From: Cephalothrix spiralis | Taxonomy: Eukaryota > Nemertea > Palaeonemertea > Archinemertea > Cephalotrichidae | Length of the DNA stretch: 13,098 bases | Assembly: GCA_032353305.1 (NCBI GenBank) | Contig: JAUCNG010175532.1 | Coordinates: 1 to 13,098 of the forward strand | Direction: 5' to 3' | In this document: positions 1-7,318 of the stretch, piece after piece | How positions within the stretch are numbered: the first letter of the stretch is position 1 | Layout of the letters: each line of letters opens with the position of its first letter | Notes under the pieces: generated by a model | The model's input: the letters and a program-made list of their open reading frames with translations, nothing else | Told to the model about the DNA's origin: nothing | Database searches by the model: none | Position numbers and translations under genes: made by a program

Positions 1-317
1 AGCATCAAATTTAGCCACCTTCAATTTATGTTGGAATATGAATGCTTCTGTGGTTGATAGATAAGACTAGAATTTTGGGCATAGAGCCACAGGAGCATTC
101 ATTGAAGATGGCTATACTTGATGAAAGGTGGCAGTAATCAATAGATGATAAGGAACATTTTGATATATGTCCCCAAGTCTGTACGACTTTTAGGTCGTCC
201 AAAAATGCAAATTGGGGCAGAAATGCAAATTGTTCTGTCAATTTCCAATTCTGGTTGAGTTCTCCCAAGATGGAAACGCAGTTCCTTAGACCTAATTATT
301 ATGGTCTATGATTAGAC
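1..317. mobile_element. Long-inverted-repeat (MITE/foldback) element, copy 1, cut by the window start
   Basis: The end of this segment (about 240-317) closely matches 12155-12229. Both hold the phrases GTTCTCCCAAGATGGA and ATGGTCTATGATTGGAC, the latter with one change here. The inner part also matches the second copy: TTCAATTTATGTTGGAA near 21-37, CATAGAGCC near 80 and GATGATAAGGAA near 142-154. GCCACCTT at 14 pairs with AAGGTGGC near 125-132, so the centre of the hairpin lies near 60-75. The left arm would extend about 170 bases upstream of the window. No transposase coding is seen, so it is non-autonomous. The 80-codon minus-strand frame over it is repeat sequence, not a gene. Confidence 0.8.
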
Positions 318-412
318 TAGTAAAATATAGTCTCGGGGATCTAGATACTCGTGGAATGCATACAATTCATTTAAGCTAATCGTATTCAGCTTTGAATAAT
401 TAAAATGAGTAC

Positions 413-665
413 GGTATTGTGGCGAGATGTATGGGCGATGGTCCTCCATTCCGGGCGCACCTGGTTCGATGCTCCTCGGGGGTAGCGAACACAGATCGAG
501 TACTGGGTGGCTCGATCAGTATAAATACGTGGAGTGGGATGCTGTCCCAACCTTAAACTAGACTCTAATCGGTAAATAGAAGAGTGCGGGGCAATCGGGT
601 CATTGCTCAAGGAATCGGACCCGTTGTGTCTATTCCGAAAAGTCCATCTGACGCCCGTCCGTTAA
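413..665 (+). mobile_element. tRNA-derived SINE (head at about 413-480, body end uncertain)
   Basis: TGGCGAGATG at 420-429 fits an RNA polymerase III A box, and GGTTCGATGC at 463-472 fits a B box with one mismatch. The 33-base spacing is normal for a tRNA promoter. The segment is much richer in GC than its surroundings. The tRNA stems are poor, so this is a degenerate tRNA-like head rather than a working tRNA gene. The body probably continues through the GC-rich stretch to about 660, but I see no A-tail or clear target-site duplication, so the right border is a guess. It lies upstream of exon A, probably in an intron. Confidence 0.6.
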
Positions 666-741
666 GTAAATGAATGTAGGACTATAAATATCGAAAGGCT
701 TTTTTCTAGTTTTTTTTTTATTAATTTTCTATCTTTTTCAG

Positions 742-880
742 AATTCCAAGAATTAAAACAACAAAAAATTCATCTACTCCCGAAAGACTCCTATTTGTAT
801 CGGCAATAACTCCAGAGAACGCAGATGTTGCACGGTTTCGTCTCCAAACCCAAGCATCTCCTGGCGTGATTAAAGAAAAG
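742..880 (+). CDS. Exon A of the S/T-P-rich protein (first exon in view)
   Basis: The acceptor is a long T-rich tract ending TTTTTCAG at 741, and the donor is AAAAG/GTAATT at 880/881. Only the frame starting at 743 is open across the exon; the other two hit stops. Base 742 is the third base of a codon split with an upstream exon outside the window or unrecognised (phase 2). The 46 complete codons start IPRIKTTKNS and end SPGVIKEK. They include S/T-P sites at residues 12-13, 23-24 and 40-41, plus the more hydrophobic stretch ERLLFVSAI, the only part of this exon that could form a short folded or binding element. It ends on a codon boundary, matching exon B. Confidence 0.8.
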
Positions 881-1055
881 GTAATTCAATTTATTTTTAC
901 TCATCTAAATACTTTCCCCATAATATAAGATCTTTATAACAGATAACAAAATGCAAAGTAATATCATAATAATGTAATTTAATGCTTATGTTGTGGTAAA
1001 ATCGCGTTACATTAATTCGACGTTCTGAATTTCAAACATTCGACCGAATGATATT

Positions 1056-1416
1056 CGACGTGTCCCAATATTATTGAAAACAGCCAGATGACGTCATATT
1101 TTTTTTCAAATAAAATAAATTGGGTGCAAATCTGTTTATCAAAAACTGAGCTACATACATTTCCCCATAGGACCAAAAAGTTCCCCAGATGAACGTCCTT
1201 TCTCGGATATGTGATTCTCGGAAATGTGAATTTTTATGACTTTTTAATTTTTTTAAATTTTTTATTCAATTTAATATTCTTTTTTTTAAAAACTGAAATG
1301 CACTGAAAATATTCAAGACTAATTTTATAGAGATTGAAAAATATCATTCTCTCGATTTAAGCTGGGGGAAATGAATTAAGTCATCTGGCTGTTTTCCAAA
1401 ATATTGGGATACACTG
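1056..1416. mobile_element. MITE with about 35-bp terminal inverted repeats, Tc1/mariner-like ends
   Basis: Bases 1061-1094 (TGTCCCAATATTATTGAAAA, then CAGCCAGATG) pair with 1379-1416 read on the other strand, which starts CAGTGTATCCCAATATTTTG. The right end reads CACTG followed by TA, as expected for Tc1/mariner elements that start CAGTG and insert at TA. The left end is more degraded, with a TA at about 1052-1053. The element is about 360 bp. Further pairing inside (CATTTCCCC near 1159 and GGGGGAAATG near 1364) extends the hairpin. There is no coding capacity. Family assignment rests only on the ends. Confidence 0.75.
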
Positions 1417-1550
1417 TACATGAAATAACAAATGGAATGAAGCAACTGGAACTAATTATTGTAGTTTACGGAACATCAAGACACATGTGAACATATACTT
1501 TTTGTCAAAATAGCATAACATATATCTTTTATTCACATAATTCTAATAAC

Positions 1551-1764
1551 TCTCAAAATGTCGACACTTAATTCTATTATGACAATTGACGGATAGGTGT
1601 AACCCCACCCCCCCTTCCAAACGTACTGAGAAATGAAGTGTCGATTTTCAAAATACTCATAGTATACAACGCATCGACACTTCAAGTTACATTTTCTATC
1701 CGTCCAGGCCTCAACCCCCTATCCGTCAGATGTCCTAATAGAAATAAGTGTCGACATTTTGAGA
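1551..1764. mobile_element. Foldback MITE with 45-bp inverted repeats and nested internal repeats
   Basis: TCTCAAAATGTCGACACTTA at 1551-1570, continuing to GACGGATAG at 1606, pairs with CTATCCGTC...AAGTGTCGACATTTTGAGA at 1719-1764, with few mismatches over about 45 bases. Inside, GAAGTGTCGAT near 1636 pairs with ATCGACACTTC near 1673, and CTATCCGTC occurs twice in the right half. The element is therefore a nested or duplicated palindrome. The C-run near 1605-1615 is in the loop. No clear target-site duplication is visible. Confidence 0.75.
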
Positions 1765-1929
1765 CGCCCCCTAATATTCGGTTTTGATTTTAACATATTA
1801 TTTTCTAGTCCGTTCAAAGGACGGTATTCCAGCAGGCAACCAGTCTACTTGTTTTTATATAACCGGGAAGATGGAATCCAAAAAGTATTATAATATCGTT
1901 AACCATTCTAATTCTTTCCATTTTAACAG

Positions 1930-2133
1930 CTCTCCACCGACGGCACTATTTTGAAATCGTCTGCTACAGCGAACACACCTAATTCCAAATCCTCATCCCA
2001 TACACTCCTAAAAGCTGCACTCACCCCAAAAGATAATAAACACGTTACCTTTAATTCTAACACTCCTCGAACCCCTGTTAATACAAGTGCACATTCAAGT
2101 AAAGAAAGAGCTGAACAAAAGCTCGTGGACGAG
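1930..2133 (+). CDS. Exon B: SILK-like plus RVxF PP1-docking motifs
   Basis: The acceptor is TTTTAACAG ending at 1929 and the donor is GAG/GTAAGT, a near-perfect consensus. It holds 68 complete codons in phase 0/0, so skipping it would keep the frame. Residues 52-55 are TILK (bases 1945-1956), one residue off the SILK consensus [GS]IL[KR]. Residues 83-87 are KHVTF (2038-2052), an exact match to the RVxF consensus [KR]x(0,1)[VI]x[FW]. In known PP1 partners such as KNL1 and inhibitor-2 the SILK motif lies N-terminal to RVxF, as here. Threonines in TPKDNKHVTF and in NTPRTP are S/T-P or near-motif sites that could switch docking by phosphorylation. The exon ends with the charged helix-prone SKERAEQKLVDE. 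Confidence 0.85.
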
Positions 2134-2820
2134 GTAAGTGCTGCATTGGTGTAGCATAGAACTAATCATACAATGTAGATTAGTTGACAGTGGAAATTAA
2201 CTCAGCTGCCTTTTTACTTGTAATCACTGCGCCTAAAAGCATATGACTTCTGCTGAGCCACGGTGTCCCTAAACGGGTATTAGGTTTCATTTTGGGGTAC
2301 AGCAATAAATTTTTGGGAAATGATAGCTGATAATGTCTTTAAAAAAATAGCTTAACTGGCTACTTTTTAAAATATATGTGCATGTGCGGTCGAGTTTTAG
2401 CCGTTTTTGAGACATAAGCAATTTAAACTGCTAGCAGAGGGCACTTTAAATTACTTATATGCATGCGCAACCCTAAAACTCGACCGCGCATGCGCATGTC
2501 ACTGCCATATCTGAAAAAGTAGCCAGTTAAGATATTTTATAAAAGCCATATCAGGAAAGAGTATGTTATTAGCTATCATTTCCCAAAACATTATTTCTGT
2601 ACCCCAAAATGGAACAATTTAAACCTAACCATCGACTTAGTTTTGAATGTGTTCCATGCAAAATGAAATTGAAGCAAATGCTAGATCCTCCGTATTTTAA
2701 AATGTTAAAAGTGCTATTCGATTTTTTTTCAAATCACCAGTAACCCATTATGTTTTTTTGTAAAAATATATTGTTCATTTTAACAATTTTTGTAATTTTT
2801 TTGCATCGTTATTTTTTCAG
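2134..2820 (+). other. Intron B-C (687 bp), half filled by a palindromic element
   Basis: The intron runs from GTAAGT to a T-rich acceptor ending ATTTTTTCAG. The palindrome at 2280-2628 takes up half of it. The rest (2134-2279 and 2629-2820) shows nothing beyond AT-rich intron sequence and the polypyrimidine tract. Confidence 0.75.
2280..2628. mobile_element. Near full-length palindromic (foldback) MITE, about 349 bp
   Basis: The left arm starts TTAGGTTTCATTTTGGGGTA and runs through GGGAAATGATAGCT, AACTGGCTACTTTTT and GTGCGGTCGAGTTTTAG. The right arm carries the reverse complements in order: CTAAAACTCGACCGCGCATG, AAAAAGTAGCCAGTTA, AGCTATCATTTCCC, TACCCCAAAATGGAAC and AAACCTAA. The arms cover almost the whole element, with the turn near 2430. 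Indels of about 10 bases separate the arms near the ends. No transposase is present. The flanking target-site duplication is unclear, so the superfamily is not assigned. Confidence 0.8.
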
Positions 2821-2917
2821 ATTGTTGATTCCATATTAGAGTACAGTCCCCAATGCAATTCCGGAACAGAAGATATCGATTCACCAGTTCAATATCAAGA
2901 TTTGGAAAGAGAATTAG
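2821..2917 (+). CDS. Exon C of the S/T-P-rich protein
   Basis: The acceptor ATTTTTTCAG ends at 2820. The donor is taken as TTAG/GTTGGT at 2917/2918, because that phase (1) joins the next three exons without a stop. The alternative donor GTATTA at 2922 would give phase 2 and break the frame. It has 32 complete codons (residues 115-146) plus one base. The sequence starts IVDSILEYSPQ and ends YQDLEREL. Together with the end of exon B it forms KLVDEIVDSIL, which resembles KHVDEVVDEIF in exon E. The exon has S-P sites at 123-124 and 135-136. Confidence 0.75.
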
Positions 2918-3490
2918 GTTGGTATTATTTTGCTCCTTTACAAAATGAATGGTGTAATTACTGCCATCTTTTATTTATCTTCTTGATTAAATAAGGGTTC
3001 ATTTTACGTCAAGTATTGTTTGGAAATATTTATTGTGTCTACCTCATTAGATTTCTGAACAACATCATTAAGATCATTTTGGAACCTATGTCGGAAAGCG
3101 GGCACGAGTTACAAATCTTATGTTACCTCGATTCAAATTACATCTAGGATTCTAAGAAATTAATCAGAATTTTTTCTTCAAGGTAAATGTAAAAATCGTT
3201 TACCTTTACAGTAGGTATATTTACGTTGTAATCAATCCCTATTTATATTTTATACAAAGGATGATCTTTTTTTAAATACGATCTTTCTTCAAACAATCAC
3301 TACAGGATGGCCATCCTGGTCATGAAAAATATTTGCTATATGAAAGTTGGGAAATTTGCAAACTGGTATTTGGTACCCATCTCCTGAAGGAGCTACCCGG
3401 TTTTGATAGGACTCGGTTCCCAAGAATTCAGAAAAATTAAAACTCAACATGAATCTGTCGGAAATTTTTATAGTAGGTAGAGTACAGGTA

Positions 3491-3670
3491 TATACTTTCA
3501 TTCCAATGCATGACTTTTAGTATGATTTTAAAACTGTTTTCTCAAAATATGATCGTTTTGTTTACGTTTTCTAAAGGTGTCGGCGGCCATTTTGTTTTGC
3601 CATACATACGATCATATTTTAAGAAAACAGTTTGAAAATCATACTAAAAGTCATTGGAATGACAAGTATA
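3491..3670. mobile_element. Hairpin MITE of about 180 bp
   Basis: TATACTTTCATTCCAATG at 3491-3508, then GACTTTTAGTATGATTTT and AAACTGTTTTCT..AAATATGATCG, pair with CGATCATATTTTAAGAAAAC through CATTGGAATGACAAGTATA at 3609-3670. The stem is about 55-65 bp with few mismatches and a loop of about 60 bases holding GGCGGCCATTTTG. The ends sit next to TA dinucleotides, which fits Tc1/mariner-type insertion, although the duplication cannot be separated from the inverted repeat itself. Confidence 0.75.
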
Positions 3671-3852
3671 ATATATCAAAATAAATCCGATGATGTTAGC
3701 TATTGGCTAGTGAAAAAATAATTGTAATTCAACAAAATTTGATCAAGTTATTGACATTTTCCCAGGCACGGTCAAATAGAAAAATACCAGCATATAGGTT
3801 TCATTCCTTATTTCATTCCATGAAATAATATAGAGGCTAATTCCTGTGAGGT

Positions 3853-4036
3853 AGAGGGGTACCATTTTTTTTATATAACATAATTTTTATTATTTTTAAA
3901 TTACATTGTTTACAATATACATAATAATAAAGAATATTTCCAAATGATAAAAAGAGAGAGAGAAAAAGGGGAAAAAAGAAAAAGGATAAAAATGAATATA
4001 CAAGTTTGAGCATGTGGATGAGGAGAGGGGTACCAT
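3853..4036 (-). mobile_element. Short poly(A) retro-insertion with 13-bp target-site duplication
   Basis: The 13-base sequence AGAGGGGTACCAT occurs at 3853-3865 and again at 4024-4036. The match extends to about 17 bases if one indel is allowed (3848-3865 against 4020-4036). Between the repeats lies a 158-bp insert. Read on the minus strand, it ends in an A-tail of about 8 (T-run 3865-3872), with AATAAA 14 bases before the tail (3886-3891). Signal, tail and flanking duplication together are the hallmark of LINE-driven retrotransposition. The body is pyrimidine-rich on the minus strand (CT-repeat near 3955-3962). It is either a 5'-truncated LINE end or a truncated processed transcript; no coding sequence is recognisable. 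Confidence 0.75.
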
Positions 4037-4728
4037 CAGTTTCATCAGCCAGGAGCTACTATTGAACCACCCACTCCTGTTAACAATTTTTCAGCATAAT
4101 TTTGACTACGTGCCCCTATTTTTTGCCCATTTTGAACCAAAATATTTTCAGACAAATTTGCAAACTTTTTACGCCTCTTTCCAATTTTGACCACCCACTT
4201 CCATTTTCATTTGTTTCAGACTACAATTATTACCTTTGATTTCATGTACCTTATTACATTGTACATGTAACATTATTAGATTTCTGTATCTAATAGAGGT
4301 TCGTTTTTCCAAATGAGGAGATTGTGATAAAATATTCTCTTCACAACATACCCTAATCAAGAGAATCCCTAATTTTGTCCCCAGTCTACTCTAAAATAAT
4401 GAAATAACTTCTTATATATAGTATTTAGAGAAAACAAATATTTACAACTATTATTATTACCGGGTTAGAGTATCTACTCTCAATTTGTTCAAATATTTTG
4501 ACGGATATCCAATACGGTCTGTGAGTATGACCACTAGTCACTTGTGAGCATTACTTTAGACTGAACTTATAACCTAATAACCTATAGTATGATTCGAATA
4601 TTCAAGGTTTAACGTACTTTTTTATATCCCGAAACTGTTTTCTCTTTGGAGGCTTTATATATTTTTAATAAAATTGAAGAATTTGCTTAGGTTCTTACCG
4701 AATTCCGATGGAAAGTGGTGTCAAACCC

Positions 4729-4800
4729 GAGTTTCGATCCCGGTGACCCCGGCATACGAGCCAAGAACTCTTCGCCACTGAGGCGTTGTAAATGACCCCG
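4729..4800 (-). mobile_element. tRNA-derived SINE head on the minus strand
   Basis: On the minus strand, TGGCGAAGAG (4777-4768) fits the A box and GGATCGAAACTC (4740-4729) fits the B box with slight deviation, 27 bases apart. Around the B box, CCGGG and CTCGG can pair to form a 5-bp T-stem (one G-T pair) with a 7-base loop. TTGGC and GCCGG can form an anticodon-like stem, but with a 6-base loop. This is tRNA-like yet defective, as in SINE heads. The body would extend toward lower coordinates (to about 4690), where no A-tail is clear. Its body shows no obvious similarity to the SINE at 413. Confidence 0.6.
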
Positions 4801-5344
4801 TCTCAAGGTATAAAATCCTAGACTGAAACTAGTCACAAAGTCCTCAATTAATTGATTTTATCCAATTTGAATAAAATAAATTAAAATTCTGAATAAATTA
4901 AAATTCTGTGTGCGTCAGAATGGTAAAATGAATACTTTGATACACACCATTGTATTTCGCAGAATTACTTTGGACAATTACTTTGGTAAAAAATTGCAAA
5001 AAGGAATGGGTGGGTCAAAAAGTAGTGGAAAAGGTTAAAAACTCCAAAGGGGGATGGGTGGGTACCAAATCCTATTTTGCTAATATTTTCAGCCTTCAAA
5101 GCATTTTTTCTCTCCTGTGGAAAATCAGTCAAAAATAATAATATGTAAAAACAGGGAATTGACCCGCAGACAGATTGTCATTGAAATACAGCGTATGTAT
5201 TGCAAATGCCTTTTTGTTCATGCCTTTAAAACGTTTGATATTATACCTGGAATTAACCAATTTTCCTTGAAATTATGATGGCCAACTTGTTAAGTAAAAA
5301 GTGGTTAAAATTTTTTAATTTTCTTTAATTTTGTTATATTTCAG

Positions 5345-5425
5345 ATGCAACTGCATTTGCAAAACGTGATAAAATATGCAACAGTCCAGAAATTTTATTT
5401 TCTCGAAAGAATACAATTGGAAACG
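5345..5425 (+). CDS. Exon D of the S/T-P-rich protein
   Basis: The acceptor is TTATATTTCAG at 5344 and the donor is AACG/GTACAA at 5425/5426. At 81 bases it is short and symmetric (phase 1/1), so it could be skipped without changing the frame. Residues 148-173 start ATAFAKRDKI, hold the S-P site CNSPEILF and end RKNTIGN. The first base of the split codon comes from exon C and makes Asp 147. The frame choice depends on the flanking exons, because an exon this short is open in more than one frame; that is the main source of doubt. Confidence 0.7.
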
Positions 5426-6062
5426 GTACAAATTCAATCATTACCATCTCTTTATCTCATTTTAAATTATTCTGTTCTGGAATCTAAAATTTGTCTGTTA
5501 GTGGCATAATTCTAAAAGTAAACTTAATGAACTTTGGTATAGAAAAACAAAAAAGGATGTTAAATTGATTTATAGAAATGGCAGCCCATAAAATATAATT
5601 AACTTTCCATTTTTGTATCTCTAAAGGCCATCTAATGGGTATTAAATATCCGGGGATCTATCATTCTTAATTTAAAATCCTGGAACTGTTAATTCGTTAA
5701 AAAATAGTTTTAAAAGCACGAATTCAATTTGTGTTCATTAGACCGCGACCTAAAGACCGGGCTATGACCTAAAGACCGATGTTCCTCGCGCTCTAGACCG
5801 AAAAAAAATAAGGAAAGTTTAAGCAAACCTTCTTCGCATTTTTAGAAATCCCCTTACAAATTAGACCAAAAACTAAAAGGTTTTCTTTCATAAGACCAAA
5901 AACGACTAAAGACCTAAAAGATATTCTATCTTTTAAAGAATATATAAACCTACAGGTAAACGTAGGATTTGATCACATTTCAAGATAATGTCAATATAAA
6001 ATATAATAAATATCATTTCTATTGAGACTGAAAATTAAATTCTTTTTTATTTTCAAATCAAG
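5426..6062 (+). other. Intron D-E (637 bp) with degenerate AGACC repeats
   Basis: The intron runs from GTACAA to an acceptor at TTTTCAAATCAAG, which is weaker than the others because the pyrimidine tract is interrupted before AG. Between about 5738 and 5930 the word AGACC or GACCTAAAGACC recurs at irregular spacing (5740, 5754, 5774 and 5795, then near 5864-5912). This looks like a decayed simple repeat. Nothing else is supported here. Confidence 0.6.
5738..5915. repeat. Irregular repeats of GACCTAAAGACC / AGACCAAAAAC
   Basis: At least seven copies of the core AGACC occur in about 180 bases: AGACCGCGACC, AAAGACCGG, GACCTAAAGACCG, CTAGACCG, TTAGACCAAAAAC, AAGACCAAAAACG and AAAGACCTAAAAG. Spacing is irregular (about 15-60 bases), so this is not a simple tandem array. 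It could be the remnant of an element with a repeated subterminal motif. Confidence 0.5.
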
Positions 6063-6329
6063 ATAAACACGTTGATGAAGTTGTAGATGAAATTTTTAAC
6101 ATGAGTGAAAATAGTGATGATATTATTTTAAATGTCCAAGAAAGAGATGATCACCATGAAGTATCATTAGAGAATGAATACGATGTAACATCAAACTCTT
6201 TTGTTGAAAATAGCAGTCCGAAGAGTAACCCTAAAATTGATACATCATCAGACAGTGGATGTGGCACTACTCATACTGGTGACCTTGGTCAAGGTCAAAT
6301 AGTAAGCAGCAATGTGAAATCTACTCTAG
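6063..6329 (+). CDS. Exon E: acidic exon with first SIM-like motif
   Basis: The acceptor AG is at 6061-6062 and the donor is CTAG/GTATGT at 6329/6330. The exon is 267 bases, symmetric (1/1), with 88 complete codons (residues 175-262) after the split Asp 174. It opens with KHVDEVVDEIF, similar to KLVDEIVDSIL across the exon B/C join. It then has SDDIILNVQ (core IILNV at 194-198, bases 6122-6136), an acidic-flanked hydrophobic patch of the kind that binds SUMO. The rest is Glu/Asp/Ser/Asn-rich with an S-P site in NSSPKSNPK, ending in the Gly/Thr-rich SGCGTTHTGDLGQGQ. No folded domain is apparent. The internal ATG at 6101 is not a start site, since the frame is open across the acceptor. Confidence 0.8.
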
Positions 6330-6974
6330 GTATGTATTGATAAAGGGCATCAATTTTTTGACTCAATTGTTTCGAAGTGGCTACATGCGCAGACGTGCGG
6401 CACAGGGATACACTCATTTTTGTTTAACTTAAAGATGAAGTAAATTTTTAGATCTTTTTATAGGTATAATATGTTCAATCGCCATAGCAATGCGTACCTC
6501 CGACTCTGCAAGGCACCAGTTAAACTTTTTAAACTGTTCAATTAGGTCAAGATAGTTGTTAAAAGTTGGTCCTAAATTATTTATATCCGCCGCCTACGGA
6601 AATTTTTGAAAAGTATCTCCGTTAGACAATCAGATATATTTTATGTGACTGTTTACTAATAGCATCTTTAGTGCACAAATTAGTGGCGGCTTATACTAAT
6701 TTTTTAACACGCTTTGGGTATTAAGTAATATAGGGTTGAATTACCTGCTGAACATTGTCCGTAATCCCTGTCAAGTTTGACAGAGTTGTCATTTAGTTTT
6801 AGGAATTACAATGAGGATACTAGACCTAATTAGGAGAAAAATGGGCAAAATATGTGCTCTCCGTCACATCCCTTGATAGATACATTTTGTAGCTCTGTTC
6901 AACTGAACTGGAAATGAAATATAGAAAACACAATAACGCATGGCGAATATTATTTTAGCCACAGAGGCGGCCTA

Positions 6975-7318
6975 ATTTTATGGGGGTCCGCCCGATGTGT
7001 CCCGGTGCTATGTATCCCGGGTCATACTCGCTCCTACGTATCCCGGGTCCGATGTATCCCCGTTAGATAAGGGATTTTGACTTAGAAATAGGGTTTAGTT
7101 CAGTTTTAGAAAATGCCAAGTCAAAACTTCTTTTAGTCTTATTTCTGTCTGAAACATCCTGAAAATAATTTCAAGTTTTTAAAAATTTCGAAAAATTTCC
7201 GAAGTCAAAAATCCCTATTTTACTGGGAATCTTGGATACATCGGACCCGGGATACATAGGACGCGGAACACATCTAACCCGGGATACATAAAACACACTG
7301 GTACGACCCCATTTTATG
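6975..7318. mobile_element. Inverted-repeat element with repeated subterminal motifs and 8-bp target-site duplication
   Basis: The element proper is 6983-7310 (328 bp), starting GGGGTC and ending GACCCC. It is flanked by ATTTTATG at 6975-6982 and again at 7311-7318. The inverted repeats extend about 110 bases with indels. Both arms carry several copies of TATGTATCCCGGGTC or CGATGTATCC near the ends, then the pair GGGATTTTGACTTA / GAAGTCAAAAATCCC further in. Three to four copies of the subterminal motif per arm look like transposase-binding sites. An 8-bp duplication fits hAT, P or Merlin-type elements, but the terminal bases do not match hAT well, so the family is open. No coding sequence lies between the arms. 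Confidence 0.8.

Larger units (their letters stand above)
881..1929 (+). other. Intron A-B (1,049 bp) holding two hairpin MITEs
   Basis: The intron is bounded by GTAATT and TTTTAACAG. It contains the inverted-repeat elements at 1056-1416 and 1551-1764. The remaining parts (881-1055, 1417-1550, 1765-1929) are AT-rich, and I see no open frame, RNA gene or other structure in them. Confidence 0.75.
2918..5344 (+). other. Intron C-D (2,427 bp) with a MITE, a retro-insert and a SINE head
   Basis: The intron contains the elements at 3491-3670, 3853-4036 and 4729-4800. A perfect 16-base palindrome, CAGGATGGCCATCCTG, lies at 3303-3318. Bases 2918-3300, 4040-4690 and 4810-5340 hold no supported gene or RNA. 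Segments near 4060-4200 (TTGACCACCCACTTCC) and 5005-5060 (GGATGGGTGGGT) look like weak inverted counterparts and may be the two ends of an old, decayed element. The evidence for that is thin. The intron ends in TTATATTTCAG. Confidence 0.65.

Noticed and set aside
26-610. Two minus-strand frames of 80 and 74 codons (26-268, 386-610)
   Set aside because: The first lies in the foldback MITE copy and the second in the SINE. Neither has a motif or splice context, and both are explained by repeat sequence.
2038-2052. Naming the gene after a known PP1-binding centrosomal or kinetochore protein because of KHVTF
   Set aside because: A five-residue motif is shared by many unrelated PP1 partners, and nothing else in the exons matched a family that I recognise.
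3590-3603. GGCGGCCATTTTG as a YY1-like regulatory site
   Set aside because: It is the loop of a hairpin MITE and the match is only partial, with no other promoter signs nearby.
4729-4800. Functional tRNA gene on the minus strand
   Set aside because: The anticodon-like loop has six bases and the B box deviates from consensus. No acceptor stem closes and no T-run terminator follows.
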